The position numbers were made by a program, and so were the translations under genes. The notes below the pieces were generated by a model, which worked only from the letters and a program-made list of their open reading frames with translations, did no database searches and was not told the origin of the DNA. From Candolleomyces eurysporus (lineage: Eukaryota > Basidiomycota > Agaricomycetes > Agaricales > Psathyrellaceae), in assembly GCA_027579435.1 (NCBI GenBank), contig JANBPK010001476.1, positions 62,001-126,000 of the forward strand: a stretch of 64,000 nucleotides of DNA, in the 5' to 3' direction. This document shows, in pieces, positions 1-16,806 of this stretch (position 1 is its first letter; each line of letters opens with the position of its first letter).

Positions 1-426
1 TAGGCGATATTGAGAATAGAGAGAAACTCACAGATAAACTTAAGGGGATCTTTCTTCGCAAAGCTATGTAGGCTGAATGTCAGCGGAAATGAAACTCTTG
101 GCGTAGCCGCATACGGACTTGGAATCGAAGATAGTATCAGGGTCAGTAAAGAACGCTCCGCTCTATGTTGTGGAATCAAGCCGTTAGAGTTTATGGGTCA
201 TTGAATGCCATTAAAGGAGACGTACATAGATAACATTTAGCTCGTCTCCTTTCCTCGCCTTCTTGGCTCCTTTCTTGTGGCATGAAGCAGGCTCGTAGGT
301 TGTCTGGATCTTCAGCTTCTTTGGTTTCTTCGGCCCCGTATCTTCAGCTGCCGCGACAGGGCTGTCCCAGAACAAAGCGAGGAGAGCGAGACAGCAGTAA
401 AGTATCCAGCTAGATCGTGTCACCAT
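1..426 (-). CDS. FKBP-type peptidyl-prolyl isomerase, N-terminal part (cut by window edge)
   Basis: First exon runs from the ATG at 426 down to about 223 and ends at a GTACGT donor. Exon 2 starts near 147 after an ACATAG acceptor, and a third short exon near 27-60 ends in a GTGAGT donor. The protein begins with a hydrophobic signal peptide (about residues 3-25). It continues with a Lys-rich stretch and the opening of an FKBP fold: 'LKIQTTYEPASC', then 'GDELNVIY', 'IFDS' and 'KKDPLKF', which match the ER FKBP2-like pattern of a Cys after the first strand, 'GD', 'FDS' and 'PF.F'. An ER-lumen foldase that speeds cis-trans prolyl isomerisation is the likely role. An upstream in-frame ATG at 456 exists, but 426 has the better context (GCC before ATGG) and gives the cleaner signal peptide. 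The joins of exons 2 and 3 are tentative and the catalytic core lies outside the window. Confidence 0.65.
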
Positions 427-456
427 GGCCGCGAGCAAGACTGACGGTCGAACCAA

Positions 457-1185
457 CGTACATCAATTGATTCCCACAAACGTGGAAGGGGTCAGTGCTT
501 TAGTATTTAGGTGGAAAATCCCCGCAGGAGTCTCGGGGTACCGTAGCGCTTCTGCTACTCGTGGTTTATATATCATTTCGAAGCATTGGTGACGTGGCAT
601 CTCCTGAGAGGTAGCTTTCTCAGCTAAGAATGCGATTGTCGGTAGGAGTGGACACTATTAGCTGTCCTTCCTCGTATTGATACCATCAGCTACACGTCAT
701 ATATAGGGCACTGGGGGCCCACCACTTACGGGCTATATATCCGAGGACAATCAAATTGGCCGTAGTCACTCGACGAGTTGCAAAGGGCCTGTAATTAGAC
801 CTGGACGATCAGAACGACGACCATCACAGAATGGCCGAGACGAAGCTGTGGCTCCACAGTCGATACCATGCTGCGGAATCACAGGGTAAACCTGTTTTTG
901 GCCGCTATATTGAGAACTCCGGCAATGATTCGTCTATAGTCAGCGATTCGTAGACGGTGTGGGCCATAAGTACCACGGATTGAATTTGTTGAAGTTAGGA
1001 ATTGCAGTCAGATGAAGCCGAAAAACCCTCTCTCACACACACCACGTCAAGCCGAGACATAAAGCCGCGAATAGGATTGAATCACACTAATTACGAAAGT
1101 CCTAGTATACACTTGGTCACAAAAGGATGGGATGGAGATAAGAAAAGTCTCCTGTAACAGAATCGTCCAGCGGCTCTGATCTGAC
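457..1185. other. Intergenic region between two minus-strand genes
   Basis: Holds the upstream region of the FKBP gene and the 3' flank of the peroxygenase gene. I see no coding pattern, repeat or RNA gene in it. Confidence 0.5.
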
Positions 1186-2702
1186 TTAAAGTTGACCGTA
1201 GGGGAACAGCTCTTCACAGCCCGCACCTTCAATACCAGTGAAGAAGAAGTGTAGGTTCTTGATCAAGTTCTTCCTCAAAATGCCAGTGGGGTTGGGGTAC
1301 AGTCCACCGACGGTCTGGTTAACGAAGTTGGTGTACAACAGGCAGAAGGAGCCGAAATCGGCTGAAGTGGGATCCGGGACGTAGTTGTTGACCTTTCCGT
1401 CTTTATTCTCCCCAGGAGCGACCGGGTGAGCTTCGAAGATGAGATTGATCCCTTCAGTGGCACTGGGCTTTGAGGCTCGATGGAAATCGTTTGGGAACTT
1501 GCCATCTCTGAAGAATAACGTCGCATCTTCCATGTTGAGCTTCTTCTCGGTGCTTCTTCCGTCAACGAAAAAGTTGACGGGGAAGGTGGACTCGGCGTAA
1601 GCGGTGAAGAACCGAGGAGATATGAACGAGAATTGAGGGTTGGTTGCGATAGACTCTTGGATACGTTGGAAGCGGAGTTCGGCAGCGACAGTATAGTTGT
1701 AGAACCCGCCGCCGAAACGGTTGCTGAAGTCAACAAACTAGCGACAGAGCTCGAAAAGTCAGTGGTGTCGTTCTACGCAGTGGTATGACGATTACCTGGT
1801 CAAACAAGGTTTGGTTGAAGCTGTGGTTATCTCCGAAGGCGAAATCTGCTCTGGTCATGCTAGCATCCCCTACATACTGCTATAAGTCATATGCTTCCTG
1901 TTTTCAATGATAAACCTGCCTTCAAAGACGGCGTGCGTGTTGAGTCCACCGACGGTAGCAGGGGGTGGAGGGTCAGGGCCAGTCTTGCTCGTCTTTCCTC
2001 CGATGCTCAGGAGGTCAGTAACGAGGTTTCCGTCCACCAGATGCGCAGCATAGGTGACGAAAATCGCATTTCGGTTCTCCATATTGAAGCCTAGTGTGCG
2101 CGAATGACAAATCGCGTCAGCTACGAGTCCTAGGCTCTTCAATGTACAACTCACCTTCTTGAACCGCGTTGACAATCTGGGACGGCGTAGCCACCCCATT
2201 GTGAGGGAGGTACTAATTATCCAAGGTTGAAAGAACAAGTCAGTAAGCATCCTTTCGAGCGATGATCTGAGAGTGGCACAGCAATCAAATGCAATGTGTT
2301 TGGCAGGCTTTCGGGATTCACCGCACGCTGCGGATCACTATGCCAATCTCTGCCATAGGTTGACATTCGACACTGCCCACCAAACAGCCCAGGAGAGACG
2401 AATATCGTAGCAATACGCACCCCATGATTGGCTAGAGTGTTGAGCCCAGGGCAAGGTCCTCGAATATCGTTTTTAGCCGGAGGCCTGAACGGATGAGCTC
2501 GATCGTGAACGAGCTTCGTTCCATTGAACTTGAGGGGGCCGGGTGGCGTCGGAGGGCATGATTTGGGAAGTCGAGGGATGAGCTCGTTCCACTCACGTTC
2601 AGTGAGTCCAGCAAGGCTTCCATAGGTGGGGAAAGCAAACGAAGGAGAGAGGTTGACGATAGTCAGAAGGAATAAAATAGAAACAAAAGATTTAGAAAAC
2701 AT
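1186..2702 (-). CDS. Unspecific peroxygenase (heme-thiolate peroxidase), long type, 378 aa
   Basis: Five exons: 2421-2702, 2155-2212, 1920-2090, 1796-1869 and 1186-1737, summing to 379 codons with stop, close to the length of the Agrocybe enzyme. A signal peptide covers the first about 20 residues. The heme-ligand motif 'GPCPGLNTLANHG' ends exon 1, followed across the intron by 'YLPHNG'. Further on come the 'FEGDASMTR' Mg/acid-base region, 'RFFTAYAESTFP' with the catalytic Arg and Glu, and the C-terminal Cys pair ('SFCLLY', 'GAGCEELFPYG') that forms the known disulfide. Family members are secreted and insert peroxide oxygen into C-H bonds of many substrates using H2O2. Two oddities: intron 1 is unusually long (208 nt), and the exon 3 to exon 4 junction needs a GC-AG intron to keep the conserved Asp of EGD. 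A GT donor 4 nt further, with a later AG, would give EGSMTR instead. Confidence 0.93.
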
Positions 2703-4470
2703 TGTAGAAGTCCGTCTTTGAATAGAAAGTATTAGTTGGATTAAGTGGCTGGGGGGTTTGGGTTGTTGAGAATCCCCAGAGAACCGTGCAGCTGCTTTTA
2801 TAGACTTCAAATTCTTCGCGCTTTGCCCAGTCCCTTGAGTATGCAGTGTGAGCGCTAAAAGGAGTTGAATGGCTGAACGGGGTTAGCTCGTCATTGCCTC
2901 AAACGCTCAGCTGCGCAATCACTGGACTCCACGGGCCATCACACTGCGTCGCTAAGACCCTGGATTTGCGACCATATGATTTATTCCGGCACTCTACAAT
3001 GTCGACCCTGAGACAGTTTGGTAGCAACAACAGTGTAAAATCACAACTGGCACTCCCACTCATCCATCAGCCTAGTACATTTCTACGTTGCGAAGCATTG
3101 CCTCGACTGCGATCAGTTGTGCCAATTGGACAGTGTGCGTGTACATTCAATAGGTATTCATGATAAAGCTGAAAGGCAGTTAGGCAAGTGCGGGGACTGT
3201 TTCTTTCCACAGTCAAGGTGAATGATAATCGGCTTTGGACTGGGATTGGCGGTCTAAGAAAACCTCGACAAAGCATTTGACGTGTGCGCTTCATTTCCTG
3301 GCGTTTCGCACACTGGTACCCCACATCCCACCATGAATCTCTTCGGTTAGCTGTCTTGCTTGTGTCTTTCCATGATTGAAGTATATTCGCATCGACGGTG
3401 GACCAGTGTACATTCGAGCAGTCGTGGAGTTGCTTCGTCGGAGTTGAACTCTTAAAATACTGCAACGGTAACAAAATTAGCTCTCCCCAATACGGGTGGA
3501 TTAATTATTGTGATAACACCAGCGATAATGTCAATTTAGTTGTCAGCGGGCTGATTAGCCTTGTACGATCCGCAGTTCTTTGTCGCATCCCAAAAGGTAT
3601 TGGCCACGGCTGTATCGTGTACATTCAATGTGAAATTTCCTAATCCATACACTCAAATGCGGTCAAAAACACAAAAAGTGAGACAAATTTCCCGGAATAG
3701 ATTAACAGAATAGGCCCTTAGCCTTGTAGAACATCAGCTTGTACATACATCATACATGCGCAGCTTGGGTGAGGTAAATGCCTGCTTCTGTGCCTCTTCA
3801 CTCCAGAGCCGACGTCTGAAACTCTACAGCAACATTTGCATCGGACGACGGTTGAGGTACTACCCTGCGGACGGTCAGCTCAAGGGATCGCCGTGCAGCC
3901 CATGTACGATGGAGGCTGGTGATGCTGCGGAGACCTGTATGCCAAAGCTGTGTAGACTGCGAAAACTCATCGCGAACCCGAAACGCACCGAGACTCAAAT
4001 GAGCGACGAGTTCTAAGCACCCTATTGATAGCATATCGACTTGAATCGAAATTTAATATGAAAATAGGGCTATTCATTGTCAACAGCAATCACATTTTCC
4101 CCTGAATTACAATATTTGAATAGCGATTGCAGCGACTCTGACACATGCCTTCTGGGAGCTACTGGTCGATACGAGCCCGGTTTGGTCCCATCGATGGCAG
4201 CTTGTCATAGCACTAGCCATGGCTTGTGTCTCCACCCTCGGTATGTGTACAAGAAGACAGTCCCGTTATTGAGCCTACAGCCTCTATTTAATGCTTAAAT
4301 TCTACCAAATCTTCGTACACTCCGTGGGCAACAGTTCTACGGTCGTTCCCTTTAACGAACATATGTACACCTCAAATTAGTGACCGATGCCGTTCTGAAA
4401 AGCCTCATCTCGTCACGCACATGACGTTGGCTATCCGAACTCTTCCCATCGAAGGATACCATAAATAAGA

Positions 4471-4520
4471 GTGGTGGACATCCTCGTAGAATCGGCGCTT
4501 CCCCGGTATCATCTCACCGT
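4471..4520 (+). pseudogene. Possible scrap of a DUF6533-type 7TM gene
   Basis: The frame here reads 'VVDILVESALP', nearly the same as 'VIAILVESALP' in a conserved helix of the intact 7TM gene at 49.6-50.8 kb. A stop codon lies just upstream in frame and nothing family-like follows, so at most this is a relic. Chance similarity is possible over so short a stretch. Confidence 0.25.
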
Positions 4521-4562
4521 GAACTTCTGTCCCAGGGATTTTCGACATCCAGAGATATCGGA

Positions 4563-4790
4563 CCAGGTAATAAGTCTGGGTTTGCTACGGGAAATTTTCC
4601 CAAAACCTGAAAGTGGAGTTCCCTGTCCTTTCCAGGTAATCGTGCTTGGGGACTACCAGTTGATTTCCACGTTAAAATCACTGGATCTCTCAATGTACTT
4701 CCAGGTTCATATACCTGGCATTACCACCGCATTTCCAGGCGTAATTACTTGGTAAATCCACAAACGATCACAGTATAATCCAGGTGATAT
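4563..4790. repeat. Degenerate tandem repeat, about 34-35 bp unit
   Basis: The motif (T)TTCCAGGT(AAT) recurs at about 4563, 4632, 4701, 4735 and 4780, with weaker TTCC copies near 4599 and 4667. This gives spacings of about 34-35 or 69 nt. Several units also carry CTTGG or CCTGG about 10 nt later, forming a small inverted repeat with CCAGG. Confidence 0.5.
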
Positions 4791-5764
4791 CCAATATAAT
4801 TTCAGGGTGGAAGAGTGGGATAGGATGTTGGTGCAGATTCGAAACGAATGGTGCGTAGTATGTAGATAGATATAGAGATGAGCTTTAGCTAGCGGAAGTC
4901 ATAAACGATGGTCGTCAAAAGCCTAAATGGGCTGGTAGATCGTCGGTAATGCATCGATAATAGGGTAAACAACAGTCCTAGTTCTTCTTGGCTCTCTTCG
5001 CAGGAGCGACAGGTTCGTCATCGAATTCCGAGATTCCTGGAGAAAGGGGTCAGGGCCTGCGAGATATCAAGAAAGGGAAGCGTACATCGTCATGACTGTC
5101 AACTCTAGGCCGCACCGCACTCCTGGTTGCCCCAAATTCAAAATCTCATGAACTAGGTCATCTTGTTGTGCCCTCTCATCCCACATAATCGCGTTCCGCG
5201 TAATGAGTGACTAACAGCTCAGAACAGTTTTTCGTGGAACGCAAGACAGTGAGGGCATATCAATATATCATGACGCTATAAACAACCCTGAACCGCTTTT
5301 TGCCGTCATATTGGAGTTCCATGGTCAACAAACGAACAGGATATTACTACAAGGATAATTGACCTCAACGAGGCGTCCGCAAGGTTCAAGAAAGGCAAAT
5401 GCGAGCTTGAGTTGCAAGCTTGCAATTTTTGGCAGGTTTTGAATCGTCACATCCCGTTGCCCGTCCGACAATTGATCTCTTGTTTGCCTGGAATTCGGAT
5501 GAGATGCGTTCCATTGTGAAGCTTGGATTTACTTAGAATATGATGCTCCACATCAGCTAGGGGTGGGACACCCGGTCCGAAAATACTCGATCTTTGCCCT
5601 TAGACCCTCCTTGCCTTGAACCTAGTAAAGAAAGTCATCATAGTAGTACTCTGCGCGGAATATTCTCGAGTTTGTAGCAGGTATATTCCGAGAAAANGGG
5701 GGGACAACATAGATATACAAGTTAACCGTAATAAGAATCATACTACTCGACAGGTTTGGCTCAT

Positions 5765-7901
5765 TTAAGCCTTAATTGTCTGGCCAGATTTATTTTCATC
5801 GTCAAGTCGCTCAACGAGCTCCTTTGTGCTAAAAGCAACAAGAATGGTTAGAACGCTCGAGAAGGACGGTACTGCGCGAAGTTGCAGAGGTACTAACCCA
5901 TATTGTACGATGCTATAGACAGGAGTTGCCAGATCTTCTGCCCCAAACTGGACCTTCATTGTCACAAGGGCGTACCGTTCATAATCCAGTTTGAACACCC
6001 CTCCGACAAGGTGAAAGGAGCTTGAAGCCTGATAGGCACTCATCTCCTTGTGCAGTGCTGCAACACGTGGCTTAAGGTATTCTGTTGGAGAATACTGTGT
6101 CACAGCGTCATACCAGGAGCTCCGAGGGATGACTATAAACTCCCGTTCATCGCTCTTGGAAGGAAGGATAACAGTGACAACGTCCTGGAGGGATAGTTCG
6201 GGATACTTCTGTGAGTGTCGCTCTTTCACTCGATTCCCGAGTCTCGCGTACTTGGTCAGCGCTCGGGTTATGCAATTCACTCGATACGACTGGCGAAGAC
6301 TAGAATTGGTCCCTCAAGACAAGGCGTCTGTCAGAATCAAGGGAAATGGCTGGGTGCGGAGGGTCACTTACTAGACTGAGCCGCCCGGGCTTGAGGACAC
6401 TCAGTGCGGTGCCTCTCGTTCCAATCCTGCTCTTGGCACCCACGGGAACAGTACAGCATGGAAGAGCAGAGCGAGCATTTCTTTGACCTTGGAGATGATG
6501 ATAGTAGCGAAAAGGATCGAGTACACTGGACATATCAACCTCCAATGAGTCTCCACTCTGTAAATGATAAAAAAAAAAGACTCACGGATGGATTATCGCA
6601 AGCGTTCAAGCACGGTTGAAATATGTGTTCCGACTGTTTCTCAGCACTCTCTATCACCTCCCAGAGGTCCTCCACCTCGGGAAAGGCCATATAACTCTGC
6701 TTCATCTCGTTCTTCTTCGGCAATCCCTCGAGACAAGCGCCCGGTTGAGACAAATGAATTGCTACGCAGTCAATCGAACGCAAAACCACTTCCCGCTGAA
6801 GGTTGTAACGATCACCGTAGGCTGGTATTAAATCCAAAAGACGGAAAATGAGCGCAAGGGAGGTCGCACCGTCCAACTGCTTCAAACCAGCGGGCCCGCT
6901 CTTTGCAGCAATGTTACAAAGCACCTCCATTGCCCCGGTCAGTGGAAACTCGAAATTCGTTTTCATGACTTGGGGGTCCCGTGAGTGTTCTTCGAGTGCC
7001 GACACGCAATCGCGGATGAAACCTGCTTTCAATAGCCGACGCTGAGCACCACTCTTGTTGAATACAAAATATTTGGCAACGTGAAGGAGTTGGCGGATGC
7101 ATTCGAGTAGCTGGTCGCAAGGGTTAGATTCTTCGTTCGCGCGAAGCTGATGACATCTATTGACGACAGAGTCCACGAGCGTTGCAAGCGAAACCCTTGA
7201 ACTCGCAAGCCAATCTTCAAAGGCTCGGGCTCCGTCGTCGTCACTGACCATCATGGCCATCAAGGACAACGGAAAGCAGCAATGATTTAAAGCTGGATCT
7301 GGTGAGAACCAGATACCGAAGTTCCCATTCTCCTCTTTCGACATCCAGGAGGCGGCAGCGAGGGTAACGAAAGCGGGGCAGGACACGACGGCGGCGCGGA
7401 GGGGAAGACTGCCAGCATGGGTGAGAAACCCAAGCAAAGGAAGATGCAACATGGACACCCTCTCGCCTATGGGCCCACGTCGGGGTCTTAGCATTGCAGG
7501 TAAAATGGTGAGATACCGGATCCATGCACATATCCCATCGACGAATGGCATGAATCTATTTGACGGAATCTCCGTCTTCATTGATTGAACGACCAGGATA
7601 AGGATTGAGAGCGACCTAGAGGCCCGGTAGCTGGCACCTCGGGAAACGGAAGGTTCGTGTCGAGTCGGCAAAAGTTCGGTTTGCAGATTGGGGAGAGCGA
7701 TATCAAGTACGTCGACCTTTCGGCTCGTTACGTTCAATTCCGTCATCAACGCCTTGAGCACTTCAGCATCTTCGTTTGTCATCGTCCTGAGGAAGAACTT
7801 GGGCGAAGTTTAGCAATGTATTGGCTTTGCCAGGCAGACATAGATAGTAGTACCTCGAGTGATAGTATGGCTTGCGTTTGCGATACTCCTGGGTCAGACA
7901 T
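5765..7901 (-). CDS. MYND-type zinc-finger protein 1, 630 aa
   Basis: Five exons fit in phase: 7854-7901, 6586-7797, 6372-6525, 5898-6312 and 5765-5828 (631 codons with stop). The long helical N-terminal region (about 420 residues, beginning 'MSDPGVSQ') has no domain I recognise. It ends in 'ACDNPS', a motif kept in all paralogues here. Exon 3 encodes the MYND finger: 'KCSLCSSMLYC', 'CQEQDWNERH' and 'EC'. A C-terminal domain of about 140 residues ('TEYLKPRV', 'YALVTMKVQF', 'YSIVQYG') follows, then a short acidic tail. MYND fingers usually bind proline-rich partners. In mushrooms this architecture is a large family of unknown function. The tiny first exon is placed by analogy with two paralogues and is the least certain part. 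Confidence 0.85.
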
Positions 7902-8325
7902 GGCGATGACTGAGGTGGGGGCTGGAAATCAAGAGGGCGACGCTTTTGTTCGTCGCACAGTCCTATTATATTGCTTGTGTGCTTCTCATGGCACTTTGGC
8001 TCGTTGACAAGATCCGTCTCAATCGGGTTAACTCCTTATAAGTCCAGAGTACAAGTCAGATTATTGGTCTGTACTCAATGTTTTCAAGTATGTAGCACGC
8101 TTCTACTACAAACACGCCGAATCAAGGACAGGTAACGCGAGGTAACGCAGAAGATACATAACGTGATTGTAATAAAATAAGTATCAGAACGAAACTTTGA
8201 AAACATCGTCTTAGGATAACAAAAAATGAGTACCAAAAGAGTCGTGACGCCATACGCAAAAACGTTCATGGTTGATCATCGAGAGCTAAATGTAGAAGAC
8301 GGGAACCAAACCACCGACCAATCGA
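7902..8325. other. Intergenic region
   Basis: Upstream of MYND gene 1 and downstream of the GMC gene. It is A/T-rich with no coding pattern seen. Confidence 0.45.
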
Positions 8326-13753
<5,428 letters not shown>

Positions 13754-13980
13754 AAATCAATCGGTATTTACAAGCTCTTCGCCAAGGTTGCCGAAACATC
13801 GCCAAAGCGTCCCGTCTCATCCAGCACTTGAGTAGCTTAGGTATCAAGAGTCGAGATATTGACGCCTTGGACGTGGCATTACACCACTTGCAATTGGAGC
13901 TTGTTCTGAAGCAGTACAATACCTCAGTAAATTTCGTGATTCTATACGCTTGCGCTGAAGCCTCCCGTACCATAAGATAA
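13754..13980 (+). pseudogene. Fragment of a MYND-family gene (5' part of exon 2)
   Basis: After an acceptor-like TTCTTTCAG the frame reads 'LSEINRYLQAL' and then 'SRDIDALDVALHHLQLEL'. This aligns with 'SRKVDVLDIALPNLQTEL' of MYND gene 1 and with the opening of exon 2 in MYND gene 2, where the acceptor has the same sequence context. The match ends after about 65 residues, and the finger and C-terminal domain are absent, so this is a truncated copy. Confidence 0.5.
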
Positions 13981-14850
13981 TCAAACTTTTGGAGAATTTT
14001 ACACATTTATCTTAGGGAAAAGTCTCTGCGTTCCGCGTTACAGGGCCCAAACTAGGCAAAATCGAAAGCCTGCGCTATGCGTGAGGATTACCCCCTTAAT
14101 CCGCAAATTGATTGCAAGCCCTGCAGTTCTAGAGACAAAAACCATTCACAACGCCTTCAGCCACCATGAATCGCCAGAGCCGAGTTTCCATCGTCCTGCC
14201 TCTTGTCCTAAATGCACTGAAAGAATATAACAGAGGTCTGTACTGCGACGGAATATGAAATATGAACGAGCAACACCCACTGGAACAACCTGGAAAATCA
14301 TTCGCTAAACTCGGACCTCCGAGACAGGTCGACGCTTCTGCTGCCTCGCGAATACATTTATGAATATGAGTCGATTTCACCGCGTCAAGACAAGCCTCAA
14401 TGGATTAAATCCACTCGTGCTCGTTACCTTCATCTATTGCCTAGAGTTTTCGGGGATTCGACTTCAGCGTCTTGCAAATAAGAGGACTACGCATTAGGAT
14501 GCAGGTCGTTGATTGGAGGCGGACCGAGTAAAGCAAACAAAGACATGCATCTTTAGTCAAGCTACGGGAGACTCAGACTACGCCTGTGCAGTATTCGAAC
14601 TGCACTGATGCGCCAGCCGTCTTCCTCAGAGCCAAGACCCAATTGCGAGTGCTTTGAATGGGCTCCAGGCCCCTGCTCGAAGGTGGTAACCTCCCCTGCC
14701 CTTGCCATACAGCACGACGGTCAAAGTCAGTTAAAGGGGCGGGGCCGAGCATTTTCTATTGATGCGAGAGTCAAGATCTCGGATGGGAACAAAGTTAGAT
14801 GTACATTGCGCCCCACCATATTTATTTAGAAACTTACTCAGACTGTTCTG
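13981..14850. other. Intergenic region
   Basis: Short open frames only; nothing recognised. Confidence 0.4.
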
Positions 14851-16380
14851 TGATCCTCAGTGACAGCACCCATGGGATTCTTTGACAATATGTACATCCC
14901 CACTATCTACCTCCCTCAACCCTCTGCATTGTACTATGACATCCCTCCCACTTCTTTCCTATCCCTTTCCTTCAAACACTCACCCTTCTTCTCTCACCTC
15001 AATTCAGGGCCTACATAAATGTGCGCACTTCAGGCTAATTTTACACCGATTGGGACAATTCAGTGGGGTTGAAGGAGGGTGGGGATGCAAAAATTATGTG
15101 TTCAGTTGGGTAAGAGCGGTGTTCAAGCCCTGATACTGTCCAAGTACCCCCACCACCAGCACCACCATGACATCCTTGGTGACAAGATTGTTCAGCACAT
15201 GAACGTAAGCGGAGAATCATCCTGGTGGAGAGGATAGCATGGATGGATGTTTCCGGTCTAAAAGACACATTAGTTTTCCAAACTCAAGAGAGGAATGGCC
15301 TTATCATATGGTAAGTGGTGAGAACTTACTGCACAAGGAGAGTACTCAATGCTTTGTTCTAGAAGACATGACAGTGAATTAGTGGCTGAACAAGTACAAG
15401 AGTCAGGTAGTAAGTGCAAACCTTGACTGTGAGAAGAAAGATGAGGTTTGCACAAGCCAAACCTAGTACAAAGCACACACTCAGGGCTGCTTTTTGGGGA
15501 GAAGATTAGCTGAGGGACTCACCAGACAAACATACAAAATAGACAAGTCCATCCTGATAAAAGGCAGACACCAAAGTTGAGGTCCTGAGATGTCTATGCC
15601 TCCAAAATGTAATGTACAACATGCAAAGCATAACAACTGTAGCAGTGTAATCAGTTGGAATTGTCAGATAGCTTGGAGAACATAGGGCTAAGCACAGACC
15701 AGTGATACTGCACAACAAGAGCAAGAAGCCAAAACCCAGGAGGGTAAGGTTTGCTTCCTCTGGTATACAAATAAGGTTATGAATTGGAAGTTCCATGACT
15801 GTCACCAAGGGAGCTATAGTCAGCTTGCTGTTGCTGGGATCAGCCATCCATGTGTTCAACATACATTTAATGCTTTCTATGGATCGCGGGATAATGTAGA
15901 AGTTGGGAGCATGAAGGCCCTGTGTTATTTGGATGAGAATGGCACTTCCTCTCACAAAACAGATACTGGTTGAGACTGACCACAAATTGCAAAATGAGGA
16001 ATGCAAGCAGTCTTCTGTCTCTTCCAGAGAAGGCATATGCTCGGATAACCAAAATGACTGAGGGCATTAAAAAGGCATGGATTGGTAGCTATTGGGAAAT
16101 ATGACATACCCTCAGATGCAATGATTGTGACACTTGCCAATACTTTTAAAGTTTGGCAAATGGAATGATTTTGTCAAGATGCCAGTGAGTAATTACCTTG
16201 CAAAACTGAAAGACAGACCTACTTCCATTGCGAACAAATGCAGAATGACATTGTCCAGCTGAGAGATTGGTTGGTGTACTGACCGCTGCTGGGTCACCAC
16301 TGAGTGGGGTAGGCCTGAGAATGTAAGAATATACATACCTGTCAAAAAGAACACCCCATGAATGAGGATGTAGTAGCGAA
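14851..16380. repeat. CpG-depleted segment covering a 7TM gene
   Basis: CpG is nearly absent here: none that I can find from 15301 to 15840, and about five from 15301 to 16320. Neighbouring DNA on both sides carries several per 60 bases. TG and CA are frequent. This is the footprint expected of methylated cytosines mutating to thymine over a once-repeated or silenced sequence. The segment coincides with most of the 7TM gene at 15041-16806. Confidence 0.65.
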
Positions 16381-16806
16381 TTCCAAAGAACAGAACTTTT
16401 GGCAGGCTCATCGGCGCTTTCCACATTAATCGAACCTGTTAATAGGCTTAAATTCAATGCTGAAGGCATGGCTATGGGTGTAATGCCATACCTCATCCGG
16501 GAATGTGTGCAAGAAGTCAGCAATCTAGCCAGCATTTCAGTTGGTAATTGTGATTTATACAGATTTCAAAGTTCAACTTACCACAACAGTGAAGCTGCTC
16601 ACTGCCTAGTTCCAAGCAGCATTAGGAGTCAAGGTTGAGGTGGAGATGGAACAATTGATCCCAACACGCACAAGATACTGTTGTAGTGGTTTCATTCCAA
16701 TCATTCACGAAAAATCCGGGTAGAGGAGACTCACGTTCCCATATTGAGTTGAAGTGTACGCTTGAACGATAGCATCGTAGCTGACTCCATCCGGCAGTGT
16801 GGTCAT
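15041..16806 (-). CDS. DUF6533-type 7TM membrane protein (possibly decaying)
   Basis: About ten short exons. The first four are clear: 16735-16806 ('MTTLPDGVSYDAIVQAY'), 16582-16605, 16492-16524 ('ADFLHTFPDEV') and 16339-16435 ('RLMWKAPMSLPKVLFF'). Later exons read 'VILVIRAYAFSGRDRRLL', 'MLYITFWRHRHLRTSTLVS', 'DGLVYFVCL' and, near the C-terminus, 'HAILSTRMILRLRS', in the order normal for this family: F.DE...W, a charged loop after TM3, 'H.R.S.LV....RDG', then 'TR..L.LR'. Function is unknown; these are integral membrane proteins expanded in mushrooms. Middle exons around 15950-16330 are hard to join and may be damaged, since the whole gene lies in CpG-depleted DNA. I am sure of the family and not of intactness. 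Confidence 0.6.

Larger units (their letters stand above)
2703..5764. other. Gene-poor intergenic region, 3.1 kb
   Basis: Only short open frames without recognisable domains. It contains a degenerate tandem repeat (4563-4790) and a possible scrap of a 7TM gene (4471-4520), listed separately. A single N at 5697 sits between an A run and a G run. A short basic reading frame with an acceptor-like sequence near 4980-5040 on the minus strand could be an orphan last exon, but it joins to nothing upstream. Confidence 0.5.

Noticed and set aside
10..204. Plus-strand open frame at the left edge
   Set aside because: It is antisense to FKBP exons 2 and 3, which have splice sites and family motifs on the other strand.
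4978..5040. Minus-strand stretch ending in a basic 'PAKRAKKN' before a stop, after an intron-like sequence
   Set aside because: Possible orphan last exon, but joining it to upstream sequence produces an immediate stop and no other exon is visible.
15041..16806. 7TM gene considered as a STE3 pheromone receptor because a pheromone gene is nearby
   Set aside because: Motifs are those of the DUF6533 group (F.DE..W, H.R.S.LV, RDG), not STE3. The same holds for 49581-50844.
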